From Stagnihabitans sp039932095 (GTDB lineage: Bacteria > Pseudomonadota > Alphaproteobacteria > Rhodobacterales > Rhodobacteraceae): DNA of 9,175 bases. The stretch is taken from contig JBDTQR010000180.1 in NCBI GenBank assembly GCA_039932095.1, positions 1 to 9,175 of the forward strand, given 5' to 3'. The translations under genes were made by a program, and so were the position numbers. The notes under the pieces were generated by a model that was not told the DNA's origin, did no database searches, and worked only from the letters and a program-made list of their open reading frames with translations. Shown here piece after piece: positions 1 through 6,315 of this stretch; the first letter of the stretch is position 1; the number at the start of each line of letters is the position of its first letter.

Positions 1-90
1 AGCCACGGGGAAGGTTCAAGAGTTCGCCGGCCGCCTCAGCGGCGACGACTGCGCGAACCGCGTGGCAAAATTGGTCCAATCTTGCGATTT

Positions 91-96
91 GAGGAG
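91..96 (+). promoter_or_regulatory. Ribosome binding site deciding the SDR start
   Basis: GAGGAG lies six bases before the ATG at 103. It favours that start over the in-frame TTG at 82, which precedes this site and has no purine-rich stretch at the right distance. Confidence 0.7.
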
Positions 97-102
97 ACGG
101 CG

Positions 103-1080
103 ATGGCTGTTGCAGATCAGATTCCAACCAAATCAGGCTTTCATGCCAAAAGCACCGGCACCGAAGTGCTGGCCACTGTGGATCTGGCGGGACGGGTGGC
201 GATCGTGACGGGCGGCTACAGTGGCATTGGTCTGGAAGTGGTCCGCTGCCTTGCCGCCAAGGGTGTAACCGTCGTGGTACCGGTGCGCTCGCCCCAGAAG
301 GCCGCAGAGGCGCTTGCCGGGGTGAAAGGCGATGTTCGCACGGCAGCGATGGACCTTGCCGAACTGGCCTCGGTCCGGCGCTTTGCGGCGGAGATGGTCG
401 GGTCGCTGGCGCGGCTGGACATGCTGATCAACAATGCCGGGATCATGGCCTGTCCGCTGGCGCGGGTTGGTCCGGGATGGGAGTCGCAATTCGGCGTCAA
501 CCATATGGGGCATTTTGCCCTGACGCAGGGGCTGATGCCGCTGTTGACCCGCAAACCCGGCAGCCGGGTGGTGGCGCTGTCGTCGACCGGCCACAAGCTA
601 TCTGACATCCTGTGGGATGACATGCAGTTCGACCGCACGCCTTATGACAAATGGAAGGCCTATGGTCAGGCCAAGACGGCAGACGCGCTGTTTGCCAACG
701 CCCTGTCGCGCCGGTTGCGCGGCAGTGGCGGTCTGGCCTTTGCGGTGCATCCGGGGGGGATATTCACCCCGTTGCAGCGCCATTTGCCCAAGGAAGAGAT
801 GATTGCGCTGGGATGGCTCGGACCGGACGGAGAGATTTCGGAACTGGCAAAACAGGGGTTCAAGACGCCGGAACAGGGTGCCTCGACCACGCTGTGGGCG
901 GCGACCTCGGCGTTGTTGACGGGCAAGCCGGGGGTTTATTGCGAGGACTGCAACGTGGCGTTGGCAACCGAACTGGGCAGCCCCTCGGCGCGCTATCGTG
1001 GCGTCGACGTCCATGCCTGCAGCGACGCCTCGGCGGAGCGCCTGTGGGGCGTCAGCGAGCGGTTGCTGAGCGCGGCCTGA
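103..1080 (+). CDS. Short-chain dehydrogenase/reductase (SDR), retinol dehydrogenase/WWOX-like subgroup
   Basis: A 325-residue cytoplasmic NAD(P)-dependent oxidoreductase of the classical SDR fold. The Rossmann glycine motif TGGYSGIG is at residues 36-43 and the NNAG motif at 110-113. The catalytic serine is in SST (160-161), and the YxxxK pair is Y187 and K191 (YGQAK). The HPGGIFTPL stretch (216-224) is the usual loop after the catalytic strand. It is longer than a minimal SDR (about 250 residues), with a roughly 28-residue N-terminal lead and a C-terminal extension, as in the retinol dehydrogenase/protochlorophyllide reductase-like branch. The ATG at 103 is chosen because GAGGAG sits six bases upstream; the frame stays open to a TTG at 82, which has no such site. 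The substrate cannot be told from the sequence. It stands alone, converging on the glycoside hydrolase gene. The fold is certain; the subgroup is inferred from SST-GH and the WxAYxQxK-like spacing. Confidence 0.88.
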   Translation: MAVADQIPTKSGFHAKSTGTEVLATVDLAGRVAIVTGGYSGIGLEVVRCLAAKGVTVVVPVRSPQKAAEALAGVKGDVRTAAMDLAELASVRRFAAEMVGSLARLDMLINNAGIMACPLARVGPGWESQFGVNHMGHFALTQGLMPLLTRKPGSRVVALSSTGHKLSDILWDDMQFDRTPYDKWKAYGQAKTADALFANALSRRLRGSGGLAFAVHPGGIFTPLQRHLPKEEMIALGWLGPDGEISELAKQGFKTPEQGASTTLWAATSALLTGKPGVYCEDCNVALATELGSPSARYRGVDVHACSDASAERLWGVSERLLSAA

Positions 1081-1158
1081 CTTGGGAATTCGACTGCGGG
1101 CCGGACGCTGCCCGGCGCGCTTGATTCCGGGCGAGGTGCGCGTTGCCATCATCCGACC

Positions 1159-2823
1159 CTAATATCTGGCGTCGGGCAAGCCGCAGAATGGGTCAACCGG
1201 GCTGGTGCGGTTCCATGCGGCGCGGCCCATCAGACATTCGACCACTGCCGCCTGCATGGTGGGCATGGTGGCATAGGCGTTGACATAGGTCGGTACCCGC
1301 GGCGCGTCATATAGGTAATAGGGATAGCCGAAAGAGATCATCACCGTGGGGATGTCATGCCAGTGCCGGGCCATGGCTGCACCGAAATTGCCGGTGATCT
1401 TCAGCCAGTCGAGGAAAATGCGCCCCCTTGTCAGCAGGGTTTCCTCGCCGAACAGATAGATCATCAGGTCGAAATCCCGCGGATCGGGCGTGATGCCGGG
1501 GGTGAATAGCGTCACCTCAAACCCCTCGGCCTTCAGCATGTCGGGCAGGTCGAACGGCATCGGTTGCGGGAAGAATGGCACGACGACGCCGGTGGAGACC
1601 ACCAGCACGCGGCGGGTTTTCTGCGGCGACAGGGGCAGGGTCCGGGCCGTATCCTTGACCAACGTCGGAGCGCGGGCGGTGACGGCACGGGCGGCGGTCT
1701 TGTTGGCCGGGGTGGCAAGCGCGGTCCGGTCAATCTTGACCGAGGCCTTGTGCAGCCCGGCCCAGGCTTTCAGGCCGAGGACGCGGGTCAGCGCCTCGTC
1801 CAGCCGCCGGGTCGAGATGCGGCCATCGGCGACGGCCTGGGTGATCAAGGCGACATCTGCGGCGGCATCGCGGCAGAACAGGATGATGTCGCAGCCGTTC
1901 TCGATCACCTCGGGCAGCATGGCAGAGCGCGGCCCCCAGGACCCGAAGCCTGCCATCGGGGTGGCGTCAGAAACGATGATGCCGTTGAACCCCAATTCGC
2001 CGCGCAACAGGTCGATGTTCAGGGCGCGGCTGGTGGTTGCGGGGCGGTAGGCTTCGACCCCGGCGTCAGGATCCTTGCCCAGGATATAGGCGGGCAACGC
2101 GATGTGGGCGGACATCACCGCCATCACGCCATTGGCGATGGCGGCGCGGTAAAGCCGGCCAAAGCTGGCGTTCCAGTCGTCCATGGTCAGCGGGTTGATC
2201 GTGGTCACCAGATGCTGGTCGCGGTCGTCATAACCCTCGCCAGGCCAGTGTTTGGCGGTGGCGGCGACGCCTGCGGCCTGAAACTCGGCAATTTGGGCAA
2301 GGGCTTGCTGTTCGATGGTGTCGATGCTGGCGCCAAAGCCACGGGTCGCCACGATGGCAGAGCGAAAGGCGGCGTTGATGTCGACGACCGGGGTGAACGA
2401 CCAGTTGATACCGAGGGCTCGGGCCTCATCCGCCATGATGCGCGAGATCTGACGTGAGGCCTGCAGGTCGTTCACGGCGGCGAGGGCAAGGGGGTTGGGG
2501 ACTTCGGTGCCGACAGACAGGCTCATCCGGCTGCCTTCGAGATCGGCCGAGATGAACATCGGCACCCGGGCCGCGGCCTGCATGGTTTCGACGAAATTGG
2601 CCTCATGGTCGAGGTCGGGGGTGAAGTTGCGGGTGATGCCGGCGGGTTTCAGGGCGGCAAGGCGGGCGAGTTCACCGGGGTCCTTGCCCATGGAATGGAA
2701 GACGAACAACTGGCCGACCTGTTCGGCCGGGGTCAGACTGGCCTTGACTGATTTGACCCAGGCGACGGCCGCGTCGTCGAGGTTGAACGGAGCCTTGCGC
2801 AGGATATCTGTGGTGTCAGTCAT
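1159..2823 (-). CDS. Glycoside hydrolase family 3, NagZ-like (beta-N-acetylhexosaminidase type), two-domain form
   Basis: A 554-residue protein (558 if the upstream ATG at 2835 is used). The N-terminal GH3 barrel carries the NagZ-type signature KHWPGEGYDDRDQH, starting at residue 191. It fits K-H-x-P-G-x-G-x4-D-x-H, whose final His is the acid/base in NagZ-type enzymes. The probable nucleophile Asp is in IIVSDATPM (about residue 286), and MSAHIALPAY (about 237-246) is also typical. The last ~170 residues form a second alpha/beta domain (RRVLVVSTGVVVPF, then VMISFGYPYYL and VPTYVNAYA), as in long Bacillus-type NagZ rather than the ~340-residue enterobacterial form. No signal peptide is visible, so it is probably cytoplasmic and acts on N-acetylglucosaminides such as imported muropeptide fragments; this role is inferred. 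The ATG at 2823 is preferred because a GAG lies seven bases upstream, while the one at 2835 follows a pyrimidine-rich stretch. Other beta-glycosidase specificities are possible. Confidence 0.88.
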   Translation of the reverse strand: MTDTTDILRKAPFNLDDAAVAWVKSVKASLTPAEQVGQLFVFHSMGKDPGELARLAALKPAGITRNFTPDLDHEANFVETMQAAARVPMFISADLEGSRMSLSVGTEVPNPLALAAVNDLQASRQISRIMADEARALGINWSFTPVVDINAAFRSAIVATRGFGASIDTIEQQALAQIAEFQAAGVAATAKHWPGEGYDDRDQHLVTTINPLTMDDWNASFGRLYRAAIANGVMAVMSAHIALPAYILGKDPDAGVEAYRPATTSRALNIDLLRGELGFNGIIVSDATPMAGFGSWGPRSAMLPEVIENGCDIILFCRDAAADVALITQAVADGRISTRRLDEALTRVLGLKAWAGLHKASVKIDRTALATPANKTAARAVTARAPTLVKDTARTLPLSPQKTRRVLVVSTGVVVPFFPQPMPFDLPDMLKAEGFEVTLFTPGITPDPRDFDLMIYLFGEETLLTRGRIFLDWLKITGNFGAAMARHWHDIPTVMISFGYPYYLYDAPRVPTYVNAYATMPTMQAAVVECLMGRAAWNRTSPVDPFCGLPDARY

Positions 2824-2907
2824 GGGGCATCTCATCGGAGCAAGAAGGCGGATATCGGCACGGGGCCGAGCTTTGAGGACTTGAAATCTGTGGCTGTTGC
2901 CTGTTTC

Positions 2908-2935
2908 ATTGGACCTATTGCCGCCATGTCGTCAA
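2908..2935 (-). promoter_or_regulatory. Possible promoter of the glycoside hydrolase gene
   Basis: On the - strand, TTGACG (complement of 2930-2935) is followed after 16 bases by TCCAAT (complement of 2908-2913). These match the sigma-70 consensus at 5 of 6 and 4 of 6 positions. Transcription would start about 80 bases before the ATG at 2823. A small inverted repeat (ATGTC-5-GACAT, 2926-2940) lies across the -35 element and could be a regulator site. The call rests on motif and spacing only. Confidence 0.3.
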
Positions 2936-3023
2936 GACATTGCATGGTAGCGTCATGAGGCCTTTTATCGGCAGTCTGGCGTCAATTCTCCGCCGGGCCA
3001 CACTGTTCCGATCCGACGGCACA

Positions 3024-3065
3024 ACGCCATCGGCCCATCGCAAGCGGCAAGATCGGCGATGGCGT
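3024..3065. repeat. Inverted repeat, 9-bp arms with 24-base loop
   Basis: ACGCCATCG (3024-3032) is exactly complementary to CGATGGCGT (3057-3065). The loop holds a second copy, CCATCGC, that can instead pair with GCGATGG at the right arm, so two alternative hairpins are possible. No run of T follows on either strand, so it is not a standard terminator. Function unknown; in GC-rich DNA such repeats also arise by chance. Confidence 0.4.
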
Positions 3066-3187
3066 GGACGCGTATCTTCTTTGATTTCGGTCAAGGAGCC
3101 GCGCAAATCCGATATATCCATCCCGCCGCGGCTGAGGCCATGGCACTGGTCTTTGCGATGCAGCGTCTGCTAATCGTCTGGGAAAAT

Positions 3188-3261
3188 TGGAGGCGAGTAT
3201 CGGAATCGAACCGATCTTCACGGATTTGCAATCCGCTGCGTAACCTCTCCGCCAACTCGCC
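3188..3261 (-). tRNA. tRNA-Cys (anticodon GCA)
   Basis: A complete 74-base cloverleaf on the - strand. The acceptor stem GGCGAGT/ACTCGCC pairs at all seven positions. The anticodon arm has the loop TTGCAAA with anticodon GCA (complement of 3227-3229). The T arm is ATCGG-TTCGATT-CCGAT with a perfect 5-bp stem, and the variable loop is short. The discriminator U and the 3' CCA are encoded (TCCA, complement of 3188-3191). It inserts cysteine at UGC/UGU codons. It stands alone, divergent from the molybdate cluster, and its 3' end points towards the glycoside hydrolase gene. Confidence 0.97.
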
Positions 3262-3278
3262 TTGCCTGAGGTGTCAGA

Positions 3279-3307
3279 GCCATAGCGAATGGGCGCTGAG
3301 AGTGCAA
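3279..3307 (-). promoter_or_regulatory. Likely promoter of tRNA-Cys
   Basis: On the - strand, TTGCAC (complement of 3302-3307) is followed by exactly 17 bases and TATGGC (complement of 3279-3284). The -10 ends 17 bases before the first base of the mature tRNA, so a 5' leader of about ten bases would be removed by RNase P. The half-matches to consensus (TTG.. and TAT..) are modest, but the spacing and place are right. Confidence 0.45.
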
Positions 3308-3327
3308 GTGTTGCTGATGGATGATGT

Positions 3328-3331
3328 GGAG
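3328..3331 (+). promoter_or_regulatory. Ribosome binding site deciding the modE-type start
   Basis: GGAG at 3328-3331 stands eight bases before the ATG at 3340. The alternative GTG at 3331 overlaps this site and so is disfavoured. Confidence 0.6.
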
Positions 3332-3339
3332 TGGCGGCG

Positions 3340-3696
3340 ATGGAACTACCACGGGTGCAATTGCGGCTGATCCTGGCGGATGGCAAGACCTTCGGGCCGG
3401 GCAAGGCGGATCTGCTGGCGCTGATCCGGGATCAGGGGTCGATCGCGGCGGCGGGGCGGGCGATGAAGATGAGCTACAAGCGGGCCTGGGACCTGGTCGA
3501 GGAAATGAACCGCAGTTTCCGGGAGCCTTTGGTGGTAACCGAACGCGGTGGGGCCGGGCGTGGCGGGGCGGTGGTGACCGAGGCCGGCGCGGCGGTTCTG
3601 GCGCGGTACCGGGCCATGGAAGCACGGCTGATCGGCGCGGATCTGGCGGAATTCGCGGCGGCGCTGGTGGATCGAGGCTTGCCAGAGGGCGGGTGA
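3340..3696 (+). CDS. modE: ModE-type winged-helix regulator, DNA-binding domain only
   Basis: A 118-residue cytoplasmic DNA-binding protein matching the N-terminal domain of ModE. The helix-turn-helix GSIAAAGRAMKMSYKRAW (33-50) followed by DLVEEMN is the ModE signature (GSI..A....SYK.AW...EMN). The wing carries VVTERGGAGRGGAVVTEAG (65-83), with the usual R-GG-x-GGG-x-LT-x-G layout, and ends with RYRAME (89-94). E. coli ModE is about 260 residues with two C-terminal Mop domains that bind molybdate; both are absent here, and the gene stops cleanly with no frameshift remnant before modA. Such short forms exist in alphaproteobacteria and other groups. It lies 36 bases upstream of modA, in the same direction, with a palindrome in the gap that is probably its operator. 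How it senses molybdate, if it does, is unclear. The family call is firm; the repressor role is inferred from context. Confidence 0.9.
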   Translation: MELPRVQLRLILADGKTFGPGKADLLALIRDQGSIAAAGRAMKMSYKRAWDLVEEMNRSFREPLVVTERGGAGRGGAVVTEAGAAVLARYRAMEARLIGADLAEFAAALVDRGLPEGG

Positions 3697-3708
3697 TCCC
3701 GATATGTT
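3679..3708 (+). promoter_or_regulatory. Possible promoter of modABC inside the end of modE
   Basis: TTGCCA (3679-3684), 18 bases, then TATGTT (3703-3708) resembles a sigma-70 promoter at 4 of 6 positions in each element. The -10 would lie within the left arm of the palindrome, so a bound regulator would block it. Transcription would begin near 3715, giving a leader of under 20 bases before modA. Confidence 0.35.
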
Positions 3709-3723
3709 TGGTGAAACATAACG
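3700..3723. promoter_or_regulatory. Probable ModE operator (Mo-box), 24-bp palindrome
   Basis: CGATATGTTT (3700-3709), a 4-base centre GGTG, then AAACATAACG (3714-3723). The arms are complementary at 9 of 10 positions. The CG-TAT...ATA-CG frame and the 24-bp span are, as I recall it, those of the E. coli modA operator recognised by ModE, whose right arm also reads ACATAACG. It sits right after the ModE-type gene and directly before the modA ribosome site (GGGG, 3723-3726), the expected place for molybdate-responsive repression. As RNA it could fold into a hairpin, but no T-run follows, so it is unlikely to be a terminator. Confidence 0.72.
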
Positions 3724-3732
3724 GGGTCGGCG

Positions 3733-4491
3733 ATGCTGAGGCTGGGAATTTTGGGTGTGGCGCTGTGGTGGGGCGGGTTGGCCGGGGCCGAGACGGTGAC
3801 GGTGTTTGCCGCTAGCAGTCTGAAGGGTGCGCTGGACCCGGCTGCGGCGGAATGGGCTGCAGCCAGCGGGAATGTGGCGGTGATGTCCTATGGCAGCAGC
3901 GGCACCCTGGCCAAGCAGATCGAGGCGGGGGCCCCGGCAGATGTGTTTGTCTCGGCGGCGGTGGACTGGATGGACGCCGTTGACGGGCTGATGCTGGCGG
4001 GAAGTCGGCGCGATCTGTTGGGCAATGGGCTGTCGATCATCGCACATGACCCGCAAGCTGCGCGGTTTGTGGTAGGGCCCGATATGGATCTGGCGGCGGT
4101 GCTGGGCGGCGGCAGGCTGGCAATGGCTGACGTTACGTCGGCCCCGGCGGGGCAATATGGCAAGCAGGCGTTGACGGCGTTGGGGCAGTGGCAGCGGGTG
4201 CAGCCGCTGGTCGTGCAGACGGCCGATGACGCGGGGACGGTGGCGCTGGTGGTGTTGGGCGAGGTGCCCTACGGGCTGGTCTATACCACGGACGCGGTAG
4301 CGGCGGCAGCCAAGGGTCAGGGTGTCGAGGTCAGCCGGTTGCCCGAAGACAGCCACAAGCCGATTGTCTATCCGGCGGCGGTGGTGGCGAGTTCCGGCAA
4401 ACCGGCCGCGGCCGCGTTTCTGACCTATCTGGCAAGCCCGGCTGCGCGTGCGATTTTCGCGGCGCAAGGGTTTGCGATTCTGCCACCGTGA
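3733..4491 (+). CDS. modA: Molybdate ABC transporter, periplasmic binding protein
   Basis: A 252-residue secreted protein that binds molybdate (or tungstate) in the periplasm and delivers it to ModBC. A Sec signal peptide occupies about residues 1-19 (hydrophobic core GILGVALWWGGLAG, likely cleavage AGA/ETV). The mature start TVTVFAASSLKGAL (21-34) has the oxyanion-binding serines. SYGSSGTLAKQIEAGAPADVF (52-72) supplies the second serine region, S55-S56. APAGQYGKQAL (137-147) corresponds to the VPAGxYAxxAL motif, and GEVPYGLVYTTDA (176-188) includes the expected ligand tyrosine Y184. The usual NVRxAL stretch reads DAGTVAL (166-172), lacking its arginine. Length is normal for ModA. The start ATG follows a GGGG ribosome site that abuts the palindrome at 3700-3723. 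Its stop overlaps the modB start by four bases, so the two are translationally coupled. Confidence 0.94.
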   Translation: MLRLGILGVALWWGGLAGAETVTVFAASSLKGALDPAAAEWAAASGNVAVMSYGSSGTLAKQIEAGAPADVFVSAAVDWMDAVDGLMLAGSRRDLLGNGLSIIAHDPQAARFVVGPDMDLAAVLGGGRLAMADVTSAPAGQYGKQALTALGQWQRVQPLVVQTADDAGTVALVVLGEVPYGLVYTTDAVAAAAKGQGVEVSRLPEDSHKPIVYPAAVVASSGKPAAAAFLTYLASPAARAIFAAQGFAILPP

Positions 4492-5183
4492 CCGGGTTCA
4501 GCCCGCTGGAATGGGCGGCGATCGGGCTGTCGGTCCGGGTGTCGCTGTGGGCGACTGTGCTGAGCCTGCCGTTCGGGATAGCCATGGCCTGGCTTCTGGC
4601 GCGGCGGCGGTTCTGGGGCTGGCAAGTGGTGAACGCGCTGGTGCATTTGCCCCTCGTGCTGCCGCCGGTGGTGACCGGGTATCTGCTGCTGCTGACCTTC
4701 GGGCGCAATGGACCGGGCGGGCGGCTGCTGGAACAGCTTTTCGGGATGACGCTGGCGTTTCGCTGGACCGGGGCAGTCTTGGCGGCGGCGGTGATGGCGT
4801 TTCCGTTGATGGTGCGGGCGATCAGGCTGGGGTTCGAGGCGGTCGATGTCGGGTTGGAACAGGCGGCGTCGACTTTGGGGGCGTCGCCGGTCTGGGTATT
4901 TGCGACGGTCACCTTGCCGCTGATCCTGCCGGGGGTGATTGCCGGATCGGTGCTGGCCTTCGCCAAGGCCGTCGGCGAGTTTGGTGCAACAATCACCTTT
5001 GTGGCCAATATCCCCGGCGAGACGCAGACCCTGCCCACGGCGATCTATGCGCTGTTGCAGGTGCCGGGGCAGGACGGGACGGCGCTGCGGCTGGTGGTGG
5101 TGTCGCTGGTCATCGCCATGGCGGCGCTGATTGCATCGGAGCTGCTGGCGCGCGCGGTCCAGCGCCGGATTGGGGGCCGCTGA
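4488..5183 (+). CDS. modB: Molybdate ABC transporter, inner-membrane permease
   Basis: A 231-residue integral membrane protein that forms the channel of the ModABC importer as a homodimer. About five membrane segments are visible (roughly 10-36, 48-70, 92-112, 140-168 and 198-220). The LPLVLPPVVTGYLLL stretch (54-68) is typical of ModB. The EAA loop that docks onto the ATPase is EQAASTLGASPVWVFATVTL (124-143), followed by the conserved LPGVIAG. The C-terminal GEFGATITFVANIPGETQTL (163-182) is also a ModB hallmark. It starts with GTG inside the modA stop (GTGA, four-base overlap) and has no strong ribosome site of its own, so translation probably depends on modA. It ends in a one-base overlap with modC. 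Confidence 0.95.
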   Translation: MTGFSPLEWAAIGLSVRVSLWATVLSLPFGIAMAWLLARRRFWGWQVVNALVHLPLVLPPVVTGYLLLLTFGRNGPGGRLLEQLFGMTLAFRWTGAVLAAAVMAFPLMVRAIRLGFEAVDVGLEQAASTLGASPVWVFATVTLPLILPGVIAGSVLAFAKAVGEFGATITFVANIPGETQTLPTAIYALLQVPGQDGTALRLVVVSLVIAMAALIASELLARAVQRRIGGR

Positions 5184-6244
5184 TGTTGCAGGCCGCTTTG
5201 GCTCATCAGTTTGCCGGGTTCCGGCTCGACGTGAAGTTTGCGGTGCCGCAGGGGGTGACGGCGCTCTTTGGCCGTTCGGGGGCGGGCAAGACCACGGTGG
5301 TGCGGGCGATCGCGGGGTTGATGCGCTGTGACAGGGCCGAGGTGCGGCTGGGCGAGCGGGTGCTGGACGCGGGCGGGGTCCATGTGCCGCCGCATCGTCG
5401 CAAGATCGGCTATGTGTTTCAGGACGCGCGGCTGTTTCCCCATCTGACGGTGCGGCAGAACCTGTTGTATGGCCAGTGGTTTTCCGGGCAGCGCAGGGTG
5501 GGGTTTGACGATGTGGTGGCCTTGCTGGGCCTTGGGGTGCTGTTGGGGCGGACCCCGGTGCATCTGTCGGGCGGTGAGAAACAGCGGGTGGCGATCGGGC
5601 GGGCACTGTTGTCGGACCCGGACCTGCTGCTGCTGGATGAGCCTTTGGCCGCACTGGATGAGGCGCATAGGGCAGAGATTCTGCCCTATCTGGAACAGTT
5701 GCGCGACGAACTGCGGCTGCCGATGATCTATGTCAGCCACGCCTTGCCCGAGGTGGCACGACTGGCAACCTCGATCGTGGTGCTGGAGACGGGGCGGCTG
5801 CTGGCGTCGGGGCCGGCTGCAGATATTCTGTCCGACCCCTCCCTGGCGAAAGTCATGGGGTTGCGCGATGCCGGTTCGGTGATTGTGGCCCGGGTCGCGA
5901 AGCATGAGCCGGATGGATTGGCGGTGCTGGAGACGGCGGGCGGGCTGGTGTTTCTGCCGGGTCTGGCAGTTGCGGTCGGGGCCGCCTTGCGGCTGCGGAT
6001 CCCGGCGCAGGATGTGATCCTGTCGCGGCAGCGGCCCGAGGGGCTGTCGGCGCTGAACATTCTGGCCGCCGAGGTGGTGTCGCTGACCGAGGTTGAAGGG
6101 GCGGCGGTGCTGGTGACGTTGCGGCTGGCGGATCAACGCATATTGGCGCGGATCACCCGACGGTCGGCGGCGGCCCTGGGGCTGGCGCCTGGGGTCGCGT
6201 GCTTTGCCATTCTGAAGTCCGTGGCGATTGCGGGGGTGGTTTAG
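5183..6244 (+). CDS. modC: Molybdate ABC transporter, ATP-binding protein
   Basis: A 353-residue cytoplasmic ATPase that powers molybdate import. Walker A is GRSGAGKTT (30-38), the Q-loop lies in GYVFQDARLFPHLTV (76-90), the ABC signature is LSGGEKQRVAIGRALL (128-143), Walker B is LLLLDEPLAALD (148-159) and the H-loop histidine is H186 in YVSHALPE. Residues about 287-350 form a single Mop/TOBE domain (LSALNILAAEVVS ... ILARITRRSAAALGL), the molybdate-binding domain usual in ModC. The start ATG overlaps the modB stop by one base (TGATG) and has GGGGG six bases upstream. The frame is open further upstream, but that part is modB in another frame. Because the neighbouring ModE-type regulator has no Mop domain, this is the only recognisable Mop domain in the cluster. 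It converges on the methyltransferase gene 71 bases away. Confidence 0.96.
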   Translation: MLQAALAHQFAGFRLDVKFAVPQGVTALFGRSGAGKTTVVRAIAGLMRCDRAEVRLGERVLDAGGVHVPPHRRKIGYVFQDARLFPHLTVRQNLLYGQWFSGQRRVGFDDVVALLGLGVLLGRTPVHLSGGEKQRVAIGRALLSDPDLLLLDEPLAALDEAHRAEILPYLEQLRDELRLPMIYVSHALPEVARLATSIVVLETGRLLASGPAADILSDPSLAKVMGLRDAGSVIVARVAKHEPDGLAVLETAGGLVFLPGLAVAVGAALRLRIPAQDVILSRQRPEGLSALNILAAEVVSLTEVEGAAVLVTLRLADQRILARITRRSAAALGLAPGVACFAILKSVAIAGVV

Positions 6245-6315
6245 ACTGGGCAGGGCCTTGGCATGCAGGTTTACCCGCCCGGTTTCGGCCGAAAAGTCCG
6301 AGATGGGGCAGCGGG

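Larger units (their letters stand above)
2836..3187. other. Intergenic stretch between glycoside hydrolase and tRNA-Cys
   Basis: About 350 bases with no convincing gene. Short open frames exist on both strands (for example a 68-codon one at 2915-3121 on the - strand), but their products are arginine-rich, lack good ribosome sites and match no family I recognise. The stretch holds the possible hydrolase promoter (2908-2935) and a long-loop inverted repeat (3024-3065). I see no T-tract terminator for the tRNA that faces into this region. Confidence 0.5.

Noticed and set aside
1..90. Tail of an upstream gene at the left edge (open frames, one stopping at 90-92, another running to about 208)
   Set aside because: Too short to recognise; more than one frame is open, and none gives a sequence I can tie to a family.
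1099..1117. Hairpin GCCGG-7-CCGGC between the dehydrogenase and the glycosidase as a terminator
   Set aside because: Only a 5-bp stem and no T-run on either strand; common by chance at this GC content.
2915..3121. A 68-codon - strand frame between the tRNA and the glycosidase
   Set aside because: Its first residues look protein-like but the rest is Arg-rich, there is no ribosome site at a proper distance, and I recognise no family.
3160..3170. GCAG-CGT-CTGC hairpin downstream of tRNA-Cys as its terminator
   Set aside because: Four-base stem without a following T-run on the - strand.
3188..3261. tRNA-Cys as an integration site for a mobile element
   Set aside because: No integrase, transposase or repeated tRNA 3' end is visible in the window.
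3346..4467. A 373-codon - strand frame opposite the regulator and modA
   Set aside because: Low-complexity Arg/Gln/His-rich product opposite two well supported genes.
6245..6315. Bidirectional terminator between the converging modC and methyltransferase genes
   Set aside because: The only palindrome, TTTCGGCCGAAA at 6283-6294, would leave a four-base stem around a GGCC loop and is not followed by a T-run.
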